Source: a virus
Reading direction: 5' to 3' (one strand)
Virus record (IMG/VR): IMGVR_UViG_3300039018_000128
Coordinates: 1 to 36,661 of that record
Length of the DNA: 36,661 nt
How positions within the stretch are numbered: position 1 is the first letter of the stretch; each line of letters begins with the position of its first letter. The translations under genes and the position numbers were made by a program. This document shows, one piece after another, positions 14,012 through 20,832 of the stretch. The notes beneath the pieces were generated by a model. That model was given only the letters and a program-made list of their open reading frames with translations. It did no database searches and was not told the origin of the DNA.

Positions 14012-14209
14012 TTACTTTGCAAAGTTAGCTACAAAATCCATATCAGGGTGTCGCACTTTGGCGGCGGCTACTGCTTCGCGGCACGTGCGATATGCGTTAG
14101 TTGACCAAGCATAAAAACGCTTTAAATGCGGCGCTGTCCTTGGCGCGCCTTTGGCGTACACATGGATTTTGCGGGTGTAGCTTGCCTTGGGTATGAATGC
14201 GAATTTCAT
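14012..14209 (-). CDS. Small basic hypothetical protein, first gene of leftward operon
   Basis: 65 aa from ATG 14209 (AAAGG upstream). Strongly basic with aromatic residues (MKFAFIPKASYTRKIHVYAK; HLKRFYAWSTNAYRTCREAV), ending PDMDFVANFAK. The charge and size fit a small nucleic-acid-binding or host-inhibiting protein, but no family was recognised. It is the promoter-proximal gene of the operon: a TTGACA promoter lies about 55-80 bases upstream. Confidence 0.65.
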   Translation of the reverse strand: MKFAFIPKASYTRKIHVYAKGAPRTAPHLKRFYAWSTNAYRTCREAVAAAKVRHPDMDFVANFAK

Positions 14210-14262
14210 TGTGTGCCTTTTTACTGTAGTTAAGTGGTAAGAGCTTTGGGCCCTTGGTTGAT

Positions 14263-14290
14263 AGTGTAAGGGAATTTGTTGCACTGTCAA
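14263..14290 (-). promoter_or_regulatory. Leftward sigma-70-type promoter
   Basis: On the minus strand TTGACA (14290-14285, a perfect -35 box), a 16-base spacer, then TACACT (14268-14263, 4 of 6 for -10). Transcription would start near 14256 and read 14209 to 12524. It is the only strong promoter-like pair seen in front of this operon. Confidence 0.55.
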
Positions 14291-14292
14291 GG

Positions 14293-14315
14293 GTGTCAAT
14301 TTACAGAATTGACAC
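14293..14315. promoter_or_regulatory. 9-bp perfect dyad next to the leftward promoter
   Basis: GTGTCAATT (14293-14301) and AATTGACAC (14307-14315) with a 5-base spacer. It lies directly upstream of the -35 box, which itself repeats the TTGACA half-site, giving three copies of the same half-site. Likely an operator for a repressor or activator of the operon at 14209-12524. Confidence 0.5.
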
Positions 14316-14329
14316 TGCGGGCTTAAATT

Positions 14330-14707
14330 GTTGGCGTTGTTGGCGGTTTGGTAGGCGCTGGGTTGGCTATGGTGTTTTTATGCGGTTCTCCAATGGGGGA
14401 GATTAGTTGTTGGCTATGTTGGCTATTGTTTTTATCTGATGTTATCTAAACTATATATTTCATAATGTGAGATATACAAACCGTATAGTGAAATATGCAA
14501 TATGGGGTAAGACTAACTGCAATCGGCGTTGGCATAGCCAACATAGCCAACAGCACATAAATGCCGCAAAAACGACTGTAAACATAACAAAAACGACACT
14601 TGTTGGCTATGTTGGCTATTGAAAATAGATAGCCAACATAACAATATGCTTAAAAAATAAGCAAAAACACCCTAAATCTTCATATTTGATGACCTACGGT
14701 AGCCAAC
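14330..14707. repeat. GTTGGCTAT 9-bp repeat cluster, candidate replication origin
   Basis: GTTGGCTAT occurs at 14362, 14409, 14418, 14602 and 14611, and inverted (ATAGCCAAC) at 14534, 14543 and 14629; variants are at 14330, 14339 and 14699. Several are tandem pairs with a 9-bp period, and 14608-14619/14629-14640 make a 12-bp inverted repeat. The pairs flank an AT-rich stretch (about 14427-14520). No convincing gene is present. Direct and inverted iterons around an AT-rich segment are typical of origins bound by an initiator; operators or partition sites are alternatives. Confidence 0.55.
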
Positions 14708-14776
14708 ACTGCACACAATCGCTGCATTTTGCACAATGCACCATGGCCGCACTGTTAACGCAAGCCTTGCGATCCG

Positions 14777-14808
14777 GTTGGCACTGCCAACACTGCCAAC
14801 GCTGCCAG
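14777..14808. repeat. Short tandem repeats CACTGCCAA
   Basis: A GTTGGC-ACT-GCCAAC palindrome (14777-14791) runs into 9-bp tandem units CACTGCCAA (14782, 14791) and CGCTGCCAG (14800). The units share the GCCAA core and the 9-bp period of the cluster to the left, so the same protein may bind. Confidence 0.5.
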
Positions 14809-14817
14809 GCACAAACC

Positions 14818-14900
14818 CTTGCCAATCTGCTAATGACTTGCTTGCCATTTTGACTAGCATTACCCTTGCCATTTTGACCAGGGGTTGCTTGCCATTTTGC
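14818..14900. repeat. CTTGCCATTTTG array with 23-24-bp period
   Basis: CTTGCCATTTTG begins at 14841, 14865 and 14888; a diverged copy (CTTGCCAATCTGC) begins at 14818. Spacings are 23, 24 and 23 bases, a little over two helical turns, so a protein could bind all copies on nearly one face. It lies about 200 bases upstream of terS. It may be a terminase small subunit recognition (pac-like) array or a second set of origin iterons. Confidence 0.5.
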
Positions 14901-14914
14901 GTAGGGTTTTTGCC

Positions 14915-14985
14915 GAGGGGGGAGGGGTAGGGCCGAGCGATTGGGCCAACGTAAACGGAGGGGCCACAAACAAAATTTTTTTTTT
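14915..14985. other. G-rich run and T10 run in the non-coding region
   Basis: GGGGGGAGGGGTAGGG lies at 14917-14932 and could form a two- or three-layer G-quadruplex with a nearby GGG. An unbroken T10 run lies at 14976-14985. Together with the repeats on both sides they fill the ~880-base gap between 14209 and 15094, in which no protein gene was found. Confidence 0.5.
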
Positions 14986-15006
14986 AATGTAAACTACACG
15001 TCACAG

Positions 15007-15081
15007 GCCAACACGCCTGGAGATTGCCAAGTATCTAGGCGCGTACAGTAAGTCCTTGCAACAGTCTCCAGCCGTGTTGGC
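15007..15081. repeat. 17-bp inverted repeat just upstream of terS
   Basis: GCCAACACGCCTGGAGA (15007-15023) is repeated inverted at 15065-15081 with one central mismatch and a 41-base interior. The right arm ends 2 bases before AGGAG, the ribosome site of terS. The arms include the GCCAAC core of the repeat cluster. It may be a packaging site, a TerS autoregulation operator or a transcript structure affecting terS translation. Confidence 0.6.
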
Positions 15082-15093
15082 ATAGGAGAACAA

Positions 15094-15525
15094 ATGTTCA
15101 AGTCACTGCCGCTCACTGTCCGACACGTCCAAGCGACTGAATCGCGCTTGCAGGCGATATACGACGCTGCCAAGCTAGGGCTCAAAGGCGACACGCTGGC
15201 GCTGGCCTCGGGGATGCGGCCTGAAGAGTACCGGCACCTATGCCAATTTGACCCACTGGCCGAGATGGCCGCAATCAAGGGCAAAGCTGACGGCGAGCGC
15301 GAGATGGCAGACATCCTGCACAAAGCTGCCCGCGAGGGCGATGCCAAGGCAGCGCTTGAGATTCTCAAACATCAGCACGGCTGGGTCGCCAAGCAGTCCA
15401 TCACGGTGGACATCGACCAGCGCATATCCATCACGCAGGCACTGCAAGAAGCAGAGATGCGTGTCGTAGATGTGGTTGCCAATGAGTTAAACACAGACAA
15501 TGCAGTCCACCAGATACAGCGCTGA
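15094..15525 (+). CDS. terS: Terminase small subunit
   Basis: 143 aa, AGGAG at 15084. The N-terminal half is an HTH-like helical domain (SRLQAIYDAAKLGLKGDTLA, then LASGMRPEEYRHL), followed by a helical oligomerisation part (KADGEREMADILHKAAREGD; AKAALEILKHQHGW), the usual layout of small terminases that bind the packaging site and feed DNA to TerL. The 3' end overlaps terL by 26 bases. The upstream repeats and inverted repeat are plausible targets. Confidence 0.8.
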   Translation: MFKSLPLTVRHVQATESRLQAIYDAAKLGLKGDTLALASGMRPEEYRHLCQFDPLAEMAAIKGKADGEREMADILHKAAREGDAKAALEILKHQHGWVAKQSITVDIDQRISITQALQEAEMRVVDVVANELNTDNAVHQIQR

Positions 15526-17023
15526 AGACGAACAGGAATTGATGGCGCGTCTGTGGACGCCGCGCATCAAGGACAACCCGCTCAACTTTGTAATGCTCAC
15601 GTTCCCGTGGGGCGTCAAGGGCACGCCGCTGGAGAACTTCAAAGGGCCGCGCAAGTGGCAGCGCGAGGTGCTGCAAGATATTGCCAAGCATATTGAAGCG
15701 AACAAAGGGCTACTAGACTACAACGTACTGCAAGCGGCCATCTCGTCTGGGCGCGGTATTGGCAAATCGGCTCTGGTCAGTTGGATCACGATCTGGATGC
15801 TGGCGACCCGTATCGGCTCGACGACCATCATCTCGGCCAACAGTGAGTCCCAACTCAGAAGTATCACCTGGGCCGAGATTACCAAGTGGCTGGCGATGGC
15901 AATCAACAGCCACTGGTTTGAGGTGAGCGCCACGCGAGTGATGCCCGCCAAGTGGCTGACCGAACTGGTCGAGCGGGACTTGAAGAAGGGCACCAGGTAC
16001 TGGGGCGTCGAAGGGCGGCTGTGGTCAGCGGAGAACCCCGACGCCTACGCGGGTGTGCATAACTACGACGGCGTGCTGGTGGTGTTTGACGAGGCGTCCG
16101 GTATCGACGACACGATCTGGGCGGTGACTGCTGGCTTCTTTACGGAGAACACGCCCAACCGTTTCTGGCTGGCTTTCTCCAACCCGCGCCGCAACACGGG
16201 GTACTTCTACGAGGCGTTCAACTCCAAGCGGGCGTTTTGGAAAACCAAGGTGGTGGACGCGCGCACGGTCGAGGGTACGGACAAACAGGTCTACGAGCGG
16301 ATCATTCAGGAGTACGGGCCAGACTCCTCACAGTCGCACGTCGAGGTCTACGGGATGTTCCCAAGCGCGGGGGATGACCAGTTCATCGGTTCGGACATAG
16401 TGGACGAGGCCATGAAACGGGAAAAGTACAAAGACTTGTCCGCGCCCATCGTCATCGGCGTCGATCCGGCGCGCTACGGCGCGGACGCGACGGTTATCGC
16501 GGTGCGCCAGGGGCGGGATATTATTAACATAACGCGGCATCGGGGCGATGACACAATGACGGTCGTGGGGTATGTGATCGACGCAATTGAAGAGTACAAA
16601 CCGACTTTGGTGGTGATCGACGAGGGCGGGTTGGGGGCTGGGATTGTGGACAGGCTCAAGGAGCAGCGGTACAAGATTAAAGGTGTGAACTTTGGAAATA
16701 AGTCCAAAAACCCGATAATGTACGGAAATATGCGCGCGCAGATGTGGGGTGAGATGCGGGAGTGGTTGAAATCTGCTAGTATCCCGACCGACAGGTTCTT
16801 GAAGACGGATTTAATTTCGCCTAAAATGAAGCCTGATTCACGTGGAACAATCTTCTTGGAGAGCAAGAAAGAAATGAAAGCACGGGGCTTAGCATCACCA
16901 GACGCAGCGGACGCTATATGCGTGACGTTTGCTTTTCCTGTGGCTCACCGAGAGTATACTGAGCCCACCCGCCGCTATAACGCTCAAGACGGCGCAATGC
17001 ACACATCATGGATGGGCTCATGA
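15500..17023 (+). CDS. terL: Terminase large subunit
   Basis: 507 aa, close to P22 gp2 (about 499). ATPase domain: SSGRGIGKSA with Walker A Lys89; Walker B VVFDEAS with Asp197 and catalytic Glu198; a coupling-type FSNPRRNTG segment near 230. RNase H-like nuclease: Asp322 (IGVDPARYGADAT), Asp374 (VVIDEGG) and Asp468/Asp471 (SPDAADA). It powers DNA entry through the portal (17987) and cuts the genome length. Overlaps terS at the 5' end and the DUF6321-like gene at the 3' end. Confidence 0.95.
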   Translation: MQSTRYSAEDEQELMARLWTPRIKDNPLNFVMLTFPWGVKGTPLENFKGPRKWQREVLQDIAKHIEANKGLLDYNVLQAAISSGRGIGKSALVSWITIWMLATRIGSTTIISANSESQLRSITWAEITKWLAMAINSHWFEVSATRVMPAKWLTELVERDLKKGTRYWGVEGRLWSAENPDAYAGVHNYDGVLVVFDEASGIDDTIWAVTAGFFTENTPNRFWLAFSNPRRNTGYFYEAFNSKRAFWKTKVVDARTVEGTDKQVYERIIQEYGPDSSQSHVEVYGMFPSAGDDQFIGSDIVDEAMKREKYKDLSAPIVIGVDPARYGADATVIAVRQGRDIINITRHRGDDTMTVVGYVIDAIEEYKPTLVVIDEGGLGAGIVDRLKEQRYKIKGVNFGNKSKNPIMYGNMRAQMWGEMREWLKSASIPTDRFLKTDLISPKMKPDSRGTIFLESKKEMKARGLASPDAADAICVTFAFPVAHREYTEPTRRYNAQDGAMHTSWMGS

Positions 17024-17271
17024 AAAAAGTATCTCTATCTGTTGGACGCGGCGAGAAACTGCCCACATCCAAAGGCGCTGGCCTGACGGCCAAAGGGCGC
17101 GAGAAGTACAATGCCGCAACCGGCTCCAATCTTAAAGCGCCAGCCCCAAATCCCAAGACCAAGGCAGATCAAGGCCGCAAGGATTCATTTTGTGCCAGAA
17201 TGGGCGCTGTAGCGGCCAACGCCAAAGACGGCGAACGCGCTAAAGCTGCCCTTAAACGATGGAAGTGCTAA
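17020..17271 (+). CDS. DUF6321-like small basic phage protein
   Basis: 83 aa from ATG 17020, which overlaps the terL stop (ATGA); an in-frame ATG at 17008 would add four residues. The sequence (SLSVGRGEKLPTSKGAGLTA, then GREKYNAATGSNLKAPAP and KDSFCARMG) is highly basic and matches the DUF6321 type common between terL and portal genes in environmental phages. Basic charge and location suggest DNA contact or a minor capsid role; function is not established. Confidence 0.75.
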   Translation: MKKVSLSVGRGEKLPTSKGAGLTAKGREKYNAATGSNLKAPAPNPKTKADQGRKDSFCARMGAVAANAKDGERAKAALKRWKC

Positions 17272-17273
17272 CT

Positions 17274-17420
17274 ATGAAGCCAGGACTGTACGCAAACATT
17301 CACGCCAAACAGGCACGCATCAAAGCTGGCTCTGGCGAAAAAATGAATAAAGTCGGCAGTAAGGCTGCGCCTTCAGCCAAGGACTTTAAAGATTCTGCCA
17401 AGACTGCGAAGAAGAAATAA
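17274..17420 (+). CDS. 48-aa basic protein
   Basis: ATG 17274 to TAA 17418-17420. Lys/Ala-rich (MKPGLYANIHAKQARIKAGS ... KVGSKAAPSAKDFKDSAKTA, KKK end). Starts 2 bases past the previous stop. Similar short Lys-rich proteins often sit between terL and portal in environmental podoviruses. A DNA-condensing or disordered virion role is possible. Confidence 0.65.
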   Translation: MKPGLYANIHAKQARIKAGSGEKMNKVGSKAAPSAKDFKDSAKTAKKK

Positions 17421-17422
17421 TT

Positions 17423-17851
17423 ATGGCAAACACCAAACCTATCGGTGTTGCATACGAAGACCAAAACATCATTGGCGCGGATATTGTTGAGGCCACTGAC
17501 ATCGTTACTACGGGCACGATTGGTTATGCGGCCAGTGCTTTCAGCACGGTAACCCAGACCAACAACAAAACCACAGCGGTCACGATCAACACGCCTTCTG
17601 GTCAAATTACCACTGCCAACGCGCAGATGGCTCCTAGCGCCAACGCGGTGTTTGTGGTTAATTGCAGCACAGTCAGCACCAGAGATGTGGTTGTAATCAG
17701 TGTGGCTTCTGGCGGCACTTTGGGTGCGTACAATGCTTTTATTGCGGCGGTTGGCGATGGCTCGTTTACGGTGGAACTTAAAAACGTAACCAACAACGCT
17801 TACTCTGAAGCAATTAAGCTGAACTACGCTATCTTCCACACGGAGTCTTAA
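17423..17851 (+). CDS. Beta-rich virion protein with shared tag and domain
   Basis: 142 aa. It opens [14 protein letters not shown], the same tag as the protein at 26378 ([14 protein letters not shown]). The rest, from about residue 32, is Thr/Val/Ser-rich beta sequence ([18 protein letters not shown] ... [13 protein letters not shown] ... NYAIFHTES) and aligns along its length with the C-terminal ~110 residues of the 27578 protein. A head decoration or fibre-like surface role is the best guess. Starts 2 bases after the preceding gene. Confidence 0.7.
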   Translation: MANTKPIGVAYEDQNIIGADIVEATDIVTTGTIGYAASAFSTVTQTNNKTTAVTINTPSGQITTANAQMAPSANAVFVVNCSTVSTRDVVVISVASGGTLGAYNAFIAAVGDGSFTVELKNVTNNAYSEAIKLNYAIFHTES

Positions 17852-17852
17852 C

Positions 17853-17987
17853 ATGCCGCTAGTTAAATCAAAAACACCCGAAGCCTTCCGCAAGAACATC
17901 AAAGCGGAAGTTAAAGCTGGTAAGCCGGTGAAACAAGCCGTGGCAATTGCTTATAGCGTCAAGCGCAAAGCAGAAAAGAAGAAATAA
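17853..17987 (+). CDS. 44-aa basic helical protein
   Basis: ATG 17853 to TAA 17985-17987. [20 protein letters not shown], then [20 protein letters not shown] and EKKK. The [15 protein letters not shown] motif is a recurring small-protein motif that I recall from phage head gene clusters. The stop overlaps the portal ATG by one base (TAATG), implying coupled translation. Function unknown; basic charge suggests nucleic-acid contact. Confidence 0.7.
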   Translation: MPLVKSKTPEAFRKNIKAEVKAGKPVKQAVAIAYSVKRKAEKKK

Positions 17988-20185
17988 TGGCTGATTACAC
18001 AGGCATGGTGGCGGTAGGTAATGTTGCCAATGGTGGCGGCAAAAAGGACGACGACTCCAACGTTCTGGCGACCGCCCGCAGCCGCTTGGATATGGCAATA
18101 TCGGCGCTGTCTGAATCCCGCGAGGACGAGATCGACGATCTGAAGTTCTACGCCGGAAGCCCAGACAACCACTGGCAGTGGCCCGCCGATGTGCTGGCAA
18201 CCCGTGGCGCGGTGCAAGGGCAGACAATCAACGCCCGCCCATGCCTCACAATCAACAAACTGCCGCAGCACGTCCGGCAAGTAACCAATGACCAACGGCA
18301 AAACCGCCCAACTGGCAAAGTTATTCCAGCCGATGACAAGGCCGACATCGCCGTCGCCGAAGTATTCAACGGCATGGTCAGGCATATTGAATACATCTCG
18401 GACGCAGATGTCGCTTACGACACCGCCTGCGAAAACCAAGTCTCTTACGGCGAAGGCTACATCCGAATCCTGACTGAGTATTGCGACGACAATACTTTTG
18501 ACCAAGACATCAAAATTGGCCGAATCCGCAACAGTTTTTCGGTGTACATGGATCCGGCAATCCAAGACCCTTGCGGCGCGGACGCCAAGTATTGTTTTGT
18601 GACCGAAGACATCCGCAAAGACGATTACCAGCGGATGTACCCCGACTCAGCGCCGATTACCACCCTGCAAACGCTGGGTGTGGGCGATCAAAACCTGTCT
18701 CAGTGGCTCAATGAGGACACGATTCGCGTCGCGGACTACTACTACGTCGATTACGATAATGCAACGCTGAATTTGTACCCTGGCAACGCCACGGCGTTTG
18801 ATGGAACGCCCGAAGACAAGCAATTGCGGGCCATGTATGGCAAGCCTAAGAAGTCTAGGCAGTCTGACCGGCCACGAATTAAATATTGCAAGATAAACGG
18901 CTACGAAATCTTGGAAGAACGCGAGTGGGCGGGCAAATACATCCCGATTGTCCGCATCGTGGGTAACGAATTTGAGGTCGATGGCCGTTTGTACGTGTCG
19001 GGCTTGGTGCGAAACGCTAAAGACGCCCAGCGGATGTACAACTATTGGGTTTCACAAGAAGCCGAAATGCTGGCCTTGGCACCAAAAGCGCCATTTATCG
19101 GCTACGGCGGCCAGTTTGAGGGTTACGAAAACCAATGGAAGACCGCCAACACGACCAACTGGCCGTATTTGGAGGTCAATCCTGACGTTACAGACGGCGC
19201 GGGCGCTACGCTGCCACTACCCCAGCGGGCGCAGCCGCCAATGGCCTCCAGCGGGCTCCTACAAGCCAAAGCGGGCGCTTCTGAGGACATCAAGGCATCC
19301 ACCGGCCAATACAACGCTTCTTTGGGCATGACTTCCAACGAACGCAGCGGCAAGGCCATCTTGGCCCGCCAGCGCGAGGGTGATGTCGGAACGTACCACT
19401 TTGGCGATAACTTGGCCCGTGGCGTGCGGTATCTGACCCGCCAATTGATTGACTTGATCCCCAAAATCTACGACACGCAGCGCATCGCCCGCATCATTGG
19501 TGAAGATGGCGAGACCAGCATGGTCAAGATTGACCCAATGCAGGCCGAGCCGGTCAAGAAGATTGTCAATCAAGAAGGCATTGTGATTGACAAGATTTAC
19601 AACCCTGGCGTGGGCAAGTACGATGTGGTAGCTACCACCGGCCCAGGCTATGCAACCAAGCGCCAAGAGGCGTTGGAAGCGATGGGCCAATTGTTGCAGG
19701 GTAACCCGCAGCTATGGCAAGTGGCCGGTGACCTGTTTGTCAAGAATATGGATTGGCCTGGTGCCCAAGAGATGGCAAAGCGTTTTGCCAAGACGATTGA
19801 TCCCAAGCTGATGAACGATGCCGATGAAAACCCAGAATTGCAAGCCGCACAGCAACAGATGCAGGCTATGGGTCAGGAAATGGAGCAGATGCACCAGATG
19901 ATTCAGAACGTGGGCAAGTCCATAGAAATGCAAGAGCAGCGCCGCAAGGATTACGAGGCTGAGATCAAAGCATATCAAGCTGAGACACAACGCATTACTG
20001 CTACACAAGCAGGCATGAACGAGCAGCAGATTCAAGATATTGCTATGGGTGTGGTAGCGGCTGCAATGGAGTCTAATGGTCAAATTGGCGGTATTCCTGA
20101 GATGCCAGAACAGCAGATGGACGTGGGCATGGAAGGTATGCCTGAGATGCCGCAGCCTATGCCACCGATGGAGCAGCCACAATGA
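17987..20185 (+). CDS. P22-type portal protein
   Basis: 732 aa, near P22 gp1 (725). The N-terminal part (DDLKFYAGSPDNHWQWP; INARPCLTINKLPQHVRQVT; NDQRQNRPTGKVIPADD) matches the P22 portal family, with the middle GKYIPIVRIVGNEFEVDGR, and a Gln/Met-rich C-terminal helix (AAQQQMQAMGQEMEQMHQMI) like the P22 barrel. A final Met/Pro/Gly-rich tail (EMPEQQMDVGMEGMPEMPQ) is likely disordered. It forms the dodecameric channel for DNA packaging and ejection and contacts terL, scaffold and the gp4-like connector. Confidence 0.9.
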   Translation: MADYTGMVAVGNVANGGGKKDDDSNVLATARSRLDMAISALSESREDEIDDLKFYAGSPDNHWQWPADVLATRGAVQGQTINARPCLTINKLPQHVRQVTNDQRQNRPTGKVIPADDKADIAVAEVFNGMVRHIEYISDADVAYDTACENQVSYGEGYIRILTEYCDDNTFDQDIKIGRIRNSFSVYMDPAIQDPCGADAKYCFVTEDIRKDDYQRMYPDSAPITTLQTLGVGDQNLSQWLNEDTIRVADYYYVDYDNATLNLYPGNATAFDGTPEDKQLRAMYGKPKKSRQSDRPRIKYCKINGYEILEEREWAGKYIPIVRIVGNEFEVDGRLYVSGLVRNAKDAQRMYNYWVSQEAEMLALAPKAPFIGYGGQFEGYENQWKTANTTNWPYLEVNPDVTDGAGATLPLPQRAQPPMASSGLLQAKAGASEDIKASTGQYNASLGMTSNERSGKAILARQREGDVGTYHFGDNLARGVRYLTRQLIDLIPKIYDTQRIARIIGEDGETSMVKIDPMQAEPVKKIVNQEGIVIDKIYNPGVGKYDVVATTGPGYATKRQEALEAMGQLLQGNPQLWQVAGDLFVKNMDWPGAQEMAKRFAKTIDPKLMNDADENPELQAAQQQMQAMGQEMEQMHQMIQNVGKSIEMQEQRRKDYEAEIKAYQAETQRITATQAGMNEQQIQDIAMGVVAAAMESNGQIGGIPEMPEQQMDVGMEGMPEMPQPMPPMEQPQ

Positions 20186-20544
20186 CCGCCGCACAACTAA
20201 TGGGGCTACTGTTCTTGGGCCGTAATGTGGCCCACAGCGTTCACTTGAACACCCGCAGCTATTCCAAGCACGTAGCCTTGCAGACGTTTTACGACAACGT
20301 AATTGATGTGGCTGACGCTTTTGCCGAAGCCTACCAAGGCCGTCACGGTTTAATTGGCCCTATTGCCATTCCAGCGGCCAAGAAAACTACAAACATCATT
20401 GAGTTCTTGCAGGCCCAGCTTGATGAAATTGAAAAAGGCCGCTACGAAGTTTGCGACAAATCTGATTCGGCAATACAGCAATTAATTGATAACATTGTTG
20501 AGCTTTATTTAACAACCCTGTACAAGCTAAAATTCTTAGCATAA
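20182..20544 (+). CDS. Ferritin/Dps-like small helical protein (DUF5856-like)
   Basis: 120 aa, ATG overlapping the portal stop. Helices carry a spacing like the Dps/ferritin di-metal signature: His18, His21, then SYSKH (His30), FYDNVIDVADAFAEAYQG with Asp38, Asp42, Asp45 and Glu49. The size and pattern resemble phage DUF5856 proteins. In Dps these residues bind iron at a subunit interface. Metal binding here is inferred from pattern. Location in the head module suggests a virion or DNA-protection role. Confidence 0.6.
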   Translation: MTAAQLMGLLFLGRNVAHSVHLNTRSYSKHVALQTFYDNVIDVADAFAEAYQGRHGLIGPIAIPAAKKTTNIIEFLQAQLDEIEKGRYEVCDKSDSAIQQLIDNIVELYLTTLYKLKFLA

Positions 20545-20553
20545 GGAAACATC

Positions 20554-20823
20554 ATGGCAAACTATATGCAACTGGCCGCAACCAAACAAGTTAAAGTTGG
20601 TGCTGGCAAACTCTACGGCATCTTTGTTTCGGCGTCCTCCAGCGGCACCTTGACAGTGTACGACTCCGGCGCGTCTAGCGACAGCGACCCTAAAATTTCA
20701 AACACGATTGCGGTATCGGCTGGCACAAACTATTTGAACTTCCCTGCTGGTTTGTTCTTTAATAAAGGGTTGTATATTGTGCTGGCTGGAACTTCCGCTG
20801 CATTTACTGTAGCCTACGAATAA
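20554..20823 (+). CDS. Small beta-rich structural protein
   Basis: 89 aa, AAGGAA upstream. A compact beta-rich sequence (GKLYGIFVSASSSGTLTVYD; ISNTIAVSAGTNYLNFPAGL; GLYIVLAGTSAAFTVAYE) of the type often annotated as a head or tail decoration protein in environmental phages. It lies directly before the tailspike. No catalytic motif. Confidence 0.65.
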   Translation: MANYMQLAATKQVKVGAGKLYGIFVSASSSGTLTVYDSGASSDSDPKISNTIAVSAGTNYLNFPAGLFFNKGLYIVLAGTSAAFTVAYE

Positions 20824-20832
20824 GGTTTTACT

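Noticed and set aside
14362-14637. CRISPR array
   Set aside because: Repeats are 9 bp, in both orientations and often adjacent, without uniform spacers or cas genes.
14672-14969. Minus-strand genes in the repeat region
   Set aside because: Frames of 66 and 91 aa follow the repeats, with no ribosome sites and repeat-driven composition.
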